NCBI GenBank assembly: GCA_022414725.1
Contig: CM039464.1
Location: 60,007,501-60,071,500, forward strand
Length of the DNA: 64,000 bases
Direction: 5' to 3'
Source: Microglena sp. YARC
Lineage: Eukaryota > Chlorophyta > Chlorophyceae > Chlamydomonadales > Chlamydomonadaceae
The notes beneath the pieces were generated by a model. It had not been told where the DNA came from. It did no database searches and worked only from the letters and a program-made list of their open reading frames with translations. A program made the position numbers and the translations under genes. Below, piece by piece: positions 43,108 to 51,495 of this stretch. The first letter of the stretch is position 1; the number at the start of each line of letters is the position of its first letter.

Positions 43108-44512
43108 TTGGAACAAAAAGGTAGGGGAGTAGTACTAGTATGACCCTTTTACATAAAGTAGTAATATATAGATATACATATATAGAGAGCTTTGTCCAAA
43201 AGGACACTACTGGTCCTACAGGCCTACCACCGGATGAGGATAGACGTATTGGAACAAAAAGGTAGGGGAGTAGTACTAGTATGACCCTTTTACATAAAGT
43301 AGTAATATATAGATATACATATATAGAGAGCTTTGTCCAAAAGGACACTACTGGTCCTACAGGCCTACCACCGGATGAGGATAGACGTATTGGAACAAAA
43401 AGGTAGGGGAGTAGTACTAGTATGACCCTTTTACATAAAGTAGTAATATATAGATATACATATATAGAGAGCTTTGTCCAAAAGGACACTACTGGTCCTA
43501 CAGGCCTACCACCGGATGAGGATAGACGTATTGGAACAAAAAGGTAGGGAGTAGTACTAGTATGACCCTTTTACATAAAGTAGTAATATATAGATATACA
43601 TATATAGAGAGCTTTGTCCAAAAGGACACTACTGGTCCTACAGGCCTACCACCGGATGAGGATAGACGTATTGGAACAAAAAGGTAGGGGAGTAGTACTA
43701 GTATGACCCTTTTACATAAAGTAGTAATATATAGATATACATATATAGAGAGCTTTGTCCAAAAGGACACTACTGGTCCTACAGGCCTACCACCGGATGA
43801 GGATAGACGTATTGGAACAAAAAGGTAGGGGAGTAGTACTAGTATGACCCTTTTACATAAAGTAGTAATATATAGATATACATATATAGAGAGCTTTGTC
43901 CAAAAGGACACTACTGGTCCTACAGGCCTACCACCGGATGAGGATAGACGTATTGGAACAAAAAGGTAGGGAGTAGTACTAGTATGACCCTTTTACATAA
44001 AGTAGTAATATATAGATATACATATATAGAGAGCTTTGTCCAAAAGGACACTACTGGTCCTACAGGCCTACCACCGGATGAGGATAGACGTATTGGAACA
44101 AAAAGGTAGGGAGTAGTACTAGTATGACCCTTTTACATAAAGTAGTAATATATAGATATACATATATAGAGAGCTTTGTCCAAAAGGACACTACTGGTCC
44201 TACAGGCCTACCACCGGATGAGGATAGACGTATTGGAACAAAAAGGTAGGGAGTAGTACTAGTATGACCCTTTTACATAAAGTAGTAATATATAGATATA
44301 CATATATAGAGAGCTTTGTCCAAAAGGACACTACTGGTCCTACAGGCCTACCACCGGATGAGGATAGACGTATTGGAACAAAAAGGTAGGGAGTAGTACT
44401 AGTATGACCCTTTTACATAAAGTAGTAATATATAGATATACATATATAGAGAGCTTTGTCCAAAAGGACACTACTGGTCCTACAGGCCTACCACCGGATG
44501 AGGATAGACGAA
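43108..44512. repeat. Tandem array, ten units of ~140 bp
   Basis: Near-identical units begin TTGGAACAAAAAGGTAGGG and end CCACCGGATGAGGATAGACG. Each contains TTTGTCCAAAAGGACA, a short inverted repeat, and an AT-rich core TAATATATAGATATACATAT. Differences are mostly one G in the GGGGAG run. The array ends 56 bases before the stop codon of the primase-helicase. Open frames across it are repeat artefacts. Confidence 0.95.
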
Positions 44513-44567
44513 GGAACGTATTGGAATAACGCGACAAGCAGTAGCAGCGCAAGCATCCGCTTTCTTA

Positions 44568-47072
44568 TTATTGGTCTTGTTGTTGCTCGTCATCGTTCCG
44601 CCTGAGTCGGAACCCCATGAACACGTTGGTGCAGTTGACGCCATTGATCTTCTTCTGCTCGTGGCACACGACACCCAGCAGGTTCTGAAGGGTGACCTTG
44701 AAGGTCCGGGGCTTGTGATCGTAAAAATCGCATGACCGAAACAAGGCGGTGGCTTCTTTCAATGTGAAGAAGGAGGAGCCTGGATCGAAACTCGGATCCG
44801 AGACAGGGATCTTGACTACGTGCGCGTTCACGAAAAGGTGGACGGAGTCGTTGTCGGCGAGATACGCGCGGCTGTCAGTGGCGACCACATGGGGCATGTC
44901 GAAGCAGAAATCGTGATCGTAGGCGCGAAACAAGCAACGCACGAACTCCATCTTGAGGGCATCGTCATTCCCGAAGGCACGGGCGAGACCGGGGTCCTTG
45001 AGGAAGCGGTGCTGGGACGGATCCACGTTGTCGCCAGCGCTAACGAACTTGCTGGCGTACGAGAGAACACGGACCCGACGTTGGACGCCAGGGTCAGAGC
45101 CATCCACCTGCGGAAGGAAGTTACACATGATGTGCATCTTGAACTGTGGGCGGAAGCGGTGGACATCGTTGGAGAACAGCAAACGATACACGATGGCCTC
45201 GCCGCCAGTCAAGTCCTTCATCACACCCGAATTAAGGGTTTCGGTGGGATTGGGCTCGGAGCAGTACAAGATGCGCACGCCGCGCCAAGTGGCGAACTCG
45301 GGCATGGGTTTTCCAGGGTCGATGCGCTGCTTCTGAGTCAGAAGCTCAACACCGAACTTCAGAACATAGCCGCCAAGACAGTGCTCCAAGACCTCGAAGA
45401 ATCGGCTCTTGCCGTTGGAGGCGCTAGCGCTTTGACCGGCGTGGATGTGGAACAGCTCAGACCCGTGATCCCCGAACAACTGACGAGCTATCGTGCGGAT
45501 GATGTACTGGCGGCGAAGAGGGTCGGGGTGCATGCAGCTCCAATAGCGATTTGGGCAGCGCGAGCATCATCGATGTGGGGAGAGTAGGCAAACCCAGTGG
45601 AGATGGACAGACGGTCGTCGGGATCGGTCTGGCGAAACCGAGACTCCCGCAAATCCCACACGCCGTTGGTGAACGCGATCAGCGCAGGGTTGCTGTCTAG
45701 GCGGTCGAGAAAACCGGGATCGTGAAACAGTTCGCCCATCTCTTTCATGACGCGATCCTTGAAGGACGCGTCCTGCAAAAGCGTGGCAATCTTAAGCATA
45801 CGGTTGGGGGGGGAAGATGTGTCACGATTATGATGCGAAGAGACGCTGCTGATGCTGATGCTGTCCATGTCCGAGATGGAGGCGGCGGCACGTAGGCGGT
45901 GCGCCGTCTGCAAGAATGCTGTGCGGATCGTGGAGGACAACTCATGACGGATGCGCAAAGCTTCCTTGTCTTGTTTTTCACAGGGAGCCGTCAAAATAAA
46001 ACCACAGCCGTGTGTTGCAAAAAACATAACGGTCCCTGAGGAGGCGAAAGGCAACGTCAGCGATCTCAGCGTGCGTCCCGTTGCAGCTCTCGACCGTCTG
46101 ATGCATAAAGATGGCGTACTCGGAAGGACTGTCCATCTTCGCCCACATGTGAAGCGAAGCCTCCGTGTAGCCTTCATCGCGCATCGAGTCCCAAAGACGA
46201 TCACACTCGCCTGGAACAAACCGATCCATGCACTGCTTGCTGAACGCGATCCACAGGGGGAGCATGCTGCGATCCGCATCGATGTTGTGCAGGCACCAAC
46301 CCACACGCATCCACGACGCGTACTCACCGGCTCTGATCGGGGACAACATGTTCACCAACATGTGGATGGGGGAGGGTGTCAGGATGGTGGCGTCAGGAGG
46401 GGAGGGGGCAGCTGATGATGAATCTAGAAGACGACAACAACTGCCGATATCAGGACTGCTCTTGGCACGCCGACGTGCAGGTCTTCGAGAGCACACCTTG
46501 GAGAGCAAAGACTCGGGGATGTCGGGCAACAGGCCATGGACATCCTCATGCGCTCCTCCTCCATGGGGAGCGCACAAATCCCAGGGCGCGCGAAGCCAAC
46601 TCTTGTTCGCGGAGGGACTTACGCTCAATAAACCCCGAGTGGAGTTCTTGCAGAGAGTCTTGACGTCGATGTTCATACCCTTCACCTGGCGGGCACCGTC
46701 CCAGTAGCCTAGATCATCTGCCCAAGAGGGCCTAGAGAACATGTAGTGAAGCCCCTTCATCGTCTTCTGGATGGCGCAGCTCGCAAGCGCCACCTTGACA
46801 ACTGGATCGGCATCAGCAAAGCTCTCGAGGAGAGCAACAGAAGCCTCATCATCACAATCGATCACGACAATCCGGTCGAGCAAAATGCCCCAGTCGGAAT
46901 GAAGGGGGGTTTCCTTCACGAACGCGTCGAAAGTGGACCAGTCCCACTGACCCGGCAATTTGTGGGAAACAAGCGGCTGCTTCTTGCCAGGGCGTAGGGG
47001 GATCAAAACGCTGTTGCCGACATGCAGGGGATGCGAGCGCAACCAAGCGGACGTCGCATTAAGCACACTCAT
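44568..47072 (-). pseudogene. Primase-polymerase / D5-type SF3 helicase, two frameshifts
   Basis: This is a replicative primase-helicase like those of nucleocytoplasmic large DNA viruses, which primes and unwinds viral DNA. From the ATG at 47072, residues 1-200 form an archaeo-eukaryotic Prim-Pol domain: IDCDD (Asp72, Asp74), GLHYMF (His109) and NIDVKT (Asp136). A PriCT-2-like region follows (WMRVGWCLHNID, about residues 255-310). After a frameshift near 45985 comes the D5 N-terminal domain (FTNGVWDLRESRF). After a second shift near 45550 comes the helicase: SASNGKS Walker A, ILYCSEPN Walker B and MHIMCNFLP sensor asparagine, then RRVRVLSY. Total length is about 830 codons, normal for the family. 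Each shift is a single base, so sequencing error remains possible and the gene could be intact. It is preceded by the 28-bp array and followed by the 140-bp array. Confidence 0.85.
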
Positions 47073-47145
47073 TTTCGCAGAAGATGAAGATGAAACAGAA
47101 ACAGAAACAGAAACAGAAGATGAAGCACACTGGTTTTTTCTGAAA

Positions 47146-47838
47146 AAGTTGTTTACACTCGGTTTTTGGGAAAAAGTTGTTTACACTCGGTTTTGGGGAG
47201 AAAGTTGTTTACACTCGGTTTTTGTGAAAAAGTTGTTTACACTCGGTTTTTGTGAAAAAGTTGTTTACACTCGGTTTTTGGGAAAAAGTTGTTTACACTC
47301 GGTTTTTGGGAAAAAGTTGTTTACACTCGGTTTTTGGGAAACAGTTGTTTACACTCGGTTTTTGGGAAAAAGTTGTTTACACTCGGTTTTTGGGAAAAAG
47401 TTGTTTACACTCGGTTTTGGGGAAAAAGTTGTTTACACTCGGTTTTGGGGAAAAAGTTGTTTACACTCGGTTTTGGGGAAAAAGTTGTTTACACTCGGTT
47501 TTTGTGAAAAAGTTGTTTACACTCGTTTTTGGGAAAAAAGTTGTTTACACTCGGTTTTTGGGAAAAAGTTGTTTACACTCGGTTTTTGGGAAAAAGTTGT
47601 TTACACTCGGTTTTGTGAAAAGTTGTTTACACTCGGTTTTGGGGAAAAAGTTGTTTACACTCGGTTTTTGGGAAAAAGTTGTTTACACTCGTTTTTTGTG
47701 AAAAAGTTGTTTACACTCGGTTTTTGTGAAAAAGTTGTTTACACTCGGTTTTTGTGAAAAAGTTGTTTACACTCGGTTTTTGGGAAAAAGTTGTTTACAC
47801 TCGGTTTTTGGGAAAAAGTTGTTTACACTCGGTTTTTT
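47146..47838 (-). promoter_or_regulatory. 25-copy, ~28-bp array before the primase start
   Basis: I count 25 copies of GTTTACACTCGG (plus strand), spaced 26-28 bp by TTTTTGGGAAAAAGTT-like spacers. Read in the direction of the primase gene, each unit is CCGAGTGTAAACAACTTTTT. The array ends about 75 bases before the ATG at 47072, and an AGAAAC-type repeat fills the interval. A single copy of the same core, AACGAGTGTAAACAA, lies immediately before the exonuclease ATG in the same orientation. I infer that the core is a promoter or activator site amplified before the primase. The alternative is an iteron-like replication site. The plus-strand open frame over the array (repeating YTRF-type residues) is rejected as a gene. 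Confidence 0.6.
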
Positions 47839-47876
47839 CGAGGCGCATGGGGAACACGTGTCGTCTCAAGCAGGCT

Positions 47877-48420
47877 TCTGCTTGACAACTCTATCGGGAT
47901 TGTGAAGGGGAAACCGCGGTCCCCACGGAGTGGGGCAATGGAATTGAGCTGCTGACTCACTCCCACGCATACTAAAGGGGGTCTGAAGACCACGTGTCGT
48001 CTCAAGCAGGCTTCTGCTTGACAACTCTATCGGGATTGTGAAGGGGGGAACCGCGGGCCCCACGGAGTGGGGCAGGGGAATTCAGCTGCTGACTCACTCC
48101 CATGCATATTAAATGTCGGTGGAATTCAGATGATGACTCACTGCTTTATCAAGCAGGCTTCTGCTTGACAACTATGTCGGAATTATGACAGAGGAACCGC
48201 GGTCCACACGAAGTGTGGAATGGGAATTCAGATGCGGCTCGCAACATGATCAGATGGGATCTCAAACAGATTAAAGGGGACTGAAGACCAAGTGTCGTAT
48301 CAAGCAGGCTCCAGCTTGACAACACGGTGGGAATCCGCAAAGGGGGATCGCGGGTCCGCGGAGCGGGACAGTGGAATTCAGCTGATGACTGTCTGATCAC
48401 ATGCATGGGGCGAATGGGTT
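47877..48420. repeat. Four intergenic hairpin elements in tandem, copies D-G
   Basis: Copies start at 47877, 48003, 48150 and 48301 with CAAGCAGGCTTCTGCTTG (G is altered to CAAGCAGGCTCCAGCTTG). Hairpin 2 differs between copies but stays paired: CCCCAC/GTGGGG in D and E, CCACAC/GTGTGG in F, and GTCCGC/GCGGGAC (one bulge) in G. After it comes a GGAATT(C) segment that can pair with GGRATT before it. Each copy ends with a variant of CTGCTGACTCACTCCCACGC and AAAGGGGGTCTGAAGACCACG. The cluster separates the 28-bp array from the exonuclease gene. Confidence 0.8.
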
Positions 48421-48658
48421 TTTCTAAAGGGGGAAGGGCAGGCGACAGTGGAATTCAGCCACTGACTCCCACCCACCACGGCTTTCGCAGACCCCACGTT
48501 CGTCCATTCATTCTCACACACGCCACCCAGGCGGATTGCGCAGACTCCTTGTCCATCAGACAGACAACAGACCGCACACACATGACACGGTGGCTTGCGC
48601 AGACTCCCATCTGTCTCCACACGACACACCGCACTGAGGCTTGCGGAGGCGGCTGTGG

Positions 48659-48677
48659 AAAAACGAGTGTAAACAAA
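48659..48677 (+). promoter_or_regulatory. Single copy of the array motif before the exonuclease
   Basis: AAAAACGAGTGTAAACAAA ends at the ATG (48678). The 35 bases containing its 5' half (GGCTTGCGGAGGCGGCTGT followed by GAAAAACGAGTGT) are repeated at 49688-49722 after the gene. Confidence 0.55.
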
Positions 48678-49370
48678 ATGGATCCATGCAACTTACATTA
48701 CAGATTACAGATGTCACACTCAAGGTACATTTCCATTGATGTTGAAGCATGTGCCACCGGGCGAGGTCACAACGATCGCTCTCCATGCCAAGTAGCGGTT
48801 GTTGACGATGACGGGACGCTTCTGCTCAACGAGGTCATTTGTGTTAATGACATTTACGATCCGATGACTTCCCTGACAGGTGTTACGCGAGAGCAGATTC
48901 TTGCTGGAAAGACTTTCGATGAGGTCCGGGAATCAGTCATTCAGATTCTGTGCCCTCGCACAAGCATCATAGTTGGATGCAGACCACAGGGAGATGTCAA
49001 ATGGATGCAGCTGGAAGAAGGGATTCACTTTGCATCCATTGTCGATTCGTCTGACCTGCTCAAGGCATGGAACGATCGTTACAAGAATTACAACTTTTTT
49101 TCCCTACGAAAGATGGCGTATGGTCTTCTTGGTACGACGATTCAAGATGCGGCACATTCTCCTGTGATTGACGCCCAGATTTCACTCGAAATATACAGGA
49201 AGCATGCATCAGATCCTGTTAGGATGAAATCTGCAATCAAGAAGCTGAGTAGGATGACCTTTAAAAGGGAGTTCCCTGAAGATATGGGGAAGACGGTGAT
49301 TGTTGGCGATATCTGCTCGTACAAATTCAACCCCAAGAAATGTTTTTGCGGCCAGCCAACTTTTGCATAG
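48678..49370 (+). CDS. DEDDh 3'-5' exonuclease, 230 residues
   Basis: An intact DnaQ/RNase T-like exonuclease that would remove nucleotides from 3' ends of DNA or RNA. All catalytic residues are visible: Asp21 and Glu23 in YISIDVEA, Asp106 in GCRPQGDVKW, and His160 with Asp165 in AHSPVIDA, the spacing of the DEDDh class. SLTGVTREQI (residues 65-74) is the usual segment between motifs I and II. Overall it resembles the REXO4/ISG20-type branch more than polymerase proofreading subunits. A short C-terminal CFCGQ might bind metal. I use the ATG at 48678 because the array motif ends right before it; an internal Met at 48711 is an alternative. The open frame upstream runs through hairpin repeats and is not coding. 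In this block it may act in viral DNA processing or RNA decay. Confidence 0.85.
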   Translation: MDPCNLHYRLQMSHSRYISIDVEACATGRGHNDRSPCQVAVVDDDGTLLLNEVICVNDIYDPMTSLTGVTREQILAGKTFDEVRESVIQILCPRTSIIVGCRPQGDVKWMQLEEGIHFASIVDSSDLLKAWNDRYKNYNFFSLRKMAYGLLGTTIQDAAHSPVIDAQISLEIYRKHASDPVRMKSAIKKLSRMTFKREFPEDMGKTVIVGDICSYKFNPKKCFCGQPTFA

Positions 49371-49404
49371 ATTCTCATGTATTCACTATCAGTATTGGGA
49401 TGAT

Positions 49405-49545
49405 CACTTAACCGCATTCAATGTGGCCCGGTCCTCAAAAGAAAACAGTATGGTCTCAAGCAGGCTTCTGCTTGACAACACTATGGGAATTCTGAAGGGG
49501 GGTCGCGGGCACCGCGTAGCGGAGCAGTGGAATTCAGATGCTGGT
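49405..49545. repeat. Intergenic hairpin element, copy H
   Basis: Hairpin 1 lies at 49457-49474. Hairpin 2 is GCACCGC, GTA, GCGGAGC with one mismatch. The flanking GGAATTC segments before and after hairpin 2 are each self-complementary and can pair with each other. It follows the exonuclease stop by about 85 bases. Confidence 0.8.
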
Positions 49546-49547
49546 AT

Positions 49548-49680
49548 CAAGCAGAATTCTGCTTGGACACCCCTTTTGGTTTTATTAAGGGGGAAGCACG
49601 GGAATTCCTGTCCCGAATGACTTCTGAGACGAAGACTTCTTTCTCCGACTTACACGAAACTTGAAAAATGTGAATCTTTT
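49548..49680. repeat. Palindrome plus shared 3' element, copy 2
   Basis: CAAGCAGAATTCTGCTTG (49548-49565) is a perfect 18-bp palindrome related to hairpin 1. The following 115 bases match 41365-41490, including CCTGTCCCGAATGACTTCTG and TACACGAAACTTGAAAAATG. Confidence 0.8.
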
Positions 49681-49687
49681 GCCTACT

Positions 49688-49722
49688 AAGGCTTGCGGAG
49701 GCGGCTGTCGAAAAACGAGTGT
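49688..49722. repeat. Duplicate of the exonuclease upstream region
   Basis: Matches 48636-48670 (GGCTTGCGGAGGCGGCTGTSG then AAAAACGAGTGT) but continues with GTGAGACATTC instead of AAACAAAATG. A short frame starting at ATGGAGAGTCTTTTC (about 49784) ends after 18 codons, so a lost gene start is possible. Confidence 0.7.
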
Positions 49723-49849
49723 GTGAGACATTCTCCGGAAGAATTCTGCAGTTCTTATTTTTTGTAATAATTCTTGTTCCCAAGATGGAGAGTCTTTTCA
49801 GAGGTGTTCATGTGAACACGTTTAAAATAGGGATTGATTGATGCGTAAT

Positions 49850-50537
49850 TTACCGAAAAACTTAACCGTGAGACACCCCAGGCTGTGTTAGGCCGACGCC
49901 GCATTTTGGTTACATTTCAGGTAAAACAGTGTCAGTCTCCGGCGAGCCGTTGAGATTGCAAAAAATTAATTCAAAAAGACCTCACATATGTAGGCAAGGA
50001 GTGGGACAGGGAATAGTGGGCGGATTCAACTGGTTACAATAGCCAATCGCAATCAATACATACAGCTAGGGACATTTGATTGTGGGACACCTCATCAACT
50101 AACGTCCAGCCCCACCCGCCCCCATGCTAAGTGGGCATACACCACAGTCACATGATTCGAATGTAGTCGAGTGATCGACTGTCACAACTGCATTCGCAGG
50201 GCAATCCCTGCAATTCACACAAGCATAGGGATAGGCATACCAAACATCTTCATGATTAGGACACTAAAATCAGGAGATGAAGAGTGCTTCAAATCTCGCA
50301 GTCGAACCCCTTCCCTGTCGACAACATCCTCGCCACCATCCTCCTCGTCGATGATGCAAAAGATGCCATTCTTGATGTACGGAACACTTCCTGCATACTC
50401 GGAATGCATACACATGGAAGTTCGGAGCTGAATCTTGATAGCCCCCTTCTTCATCATAGCCATCTTCAGTGCCTGCGAACATGGGTGGATGGTTTGGTCA
50501 GCTCATGCTTTCGCAGCCAGCACAATCTTCGCAATCA
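49850..50537. other. Mostly unassigned; weak 82-codon frame on the minus strand
   Basis: No clear gene. A minus-strand frame at 50215-50463 (MAMMKKGAIKIQLRTSMCMH, later FCIIDEEDGGEDVV) has a protein-like composition, but no motif, promoter string or neighbour supports it. I give it low weight. Confidence 0.25.
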
Positions 50538-50945
50538 ATTACTGGATAATGCTTTCGAAGGTGGAGCCATAGAGCTAGCAAGCCAGCGCAATCCGAACGC
50601 GAACTTCGCAAATACTAGCAGCCATGAAAGTAACCATGACTGGATAATGCTTTCGCAGGTGGAGACATAGAGCTAGCAAGCCAGCGCAATCCAAACTCGA
50701 ACTTCGCAAATACTAGCAGCCATGAAAGTAACCATGACTGGATAATGCTTTCGCAGGTGGAGACATAGAGCTAGCAAGACTCGAGAATAATAGCAGCAAT
50801 GAAAGTAACCATGACTAGATCTCGATGACTGCTACTATTGAACTCACCCTCGGAATCAGCTTTCGGAGTTCGCTGGATGCTCCCTAACACACTGAGTTCA
50901 CCCTCGGAATTAGCTTTCGGATTTCGCTGGATACACACTGAGTTC
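50538..50945. repeat. Three ~98-bp repeats, then two ~54-bp repeats
   Basis: TGGATAATGCTTTCGCAGGTG then AGCTAGCAAGCCAGCGCAATCC repeats from about 50540, 50640 and 50740; the third is shortened. From 50843, CACTGAGTTCACCCTCGGAAT then AGCTTTCGGAKTTCGCTGGAT occurs twice. Confidence 0.8.
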
Positions 50946-51009
50946 GTGAGAGAAGAATTGGAGAACTTCGGTACTTGGTTAAGATTGACATGGCTGGGGT
51001 GTGTGTGGC

Positions 51010-51145
51010 GTGGACAGGGTTCGTTTTTTTCGAGGCGCATGGGGACACGTGTCGTCTCAAGCAGACTTCTGATTGACAGCTATGTCGGGCGTATGAAAGA
51101 TGAATCGCGGGACCCACGGAGTGGGGCAGGGGAATTCAAGTTGAG
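51010..51145. repeat. Intergenic hairpin element, copy J (eroded)
   Basis: It is preceded by TTCGAGGCGCATGGGGACACG, as is copy D. Hairpin 1 is mutated (CAAGCAGACTTCTGATTG). Hairpin 2 is GACCCAC, GGA, GTGGGGC with one mismatch. The array-motif core recurs at 51278-51291 (AAACGAGTGTAAGA), 15-20 bases before a short ATG frame at 51308. Confidence 0.7.
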
Positions 51146-51495
51146 GACTCGTGGGAAGATTAGAGGCGCGCGAAAACATTACGCATTGGATTACGCATTG
51201 ATCGAGAGTTGGTTGGGACGCGCGTATCATGAGGATTTAGTCGACGACAAGGTTTCGTGTGCGTGCGGACTCAAACAAACGAGTGTAAGAAAACGCAAAA
51301 GACGGAAGATGACAGAAAAATACGGACAGATTACGTGTGTCATGAATGTACGGACGGGGGGGATGCGAAATCCGTCGTGTGTCATGTAAGGATGCGGGGG
51401 GGGGGGGTATATTTTGTGAGTGTGTGTGGGTGTTCCATCATCATGCACCTGAGTGTGTGTGGGTCGGGTCTGTCTGTCTGAGAGGAGAGAAAAAT

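Noticed and set aside
44820..45587. 255-residue open frame on the plus strand
   Set aside because: It lies antisense to the D5 helicase domain, whose motifs are unmistakable on the minus strand.
46960..47757. 265-residue frame with repeating YTRF / LHSVF residues
   Set aside because: It is the translation of the 28-bp array and part of the primase antisense strand, with no domain.
47146..47838. CRISPR array
   Set aside because: The spacers are near-identical and only about 15 bp, and the context is eukaryotic/viral with no cas genes.
47877..48420. Hammerhead or HDV-like ribozyme in the hairpin elements
   Set aside because: I looked for the hammerhead CUGANGA...GAAA core and an HDV-type nested pseudoknot. 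Fragments such as GGGGCGAATGG occur, but the required order and pairing do not.
50838..51389. 183-residue plus-strand frame
   Set aside because: It begins in direct repeats and crosses hairpin copy J. Only the last ~75 codons are unique and they show no motif.
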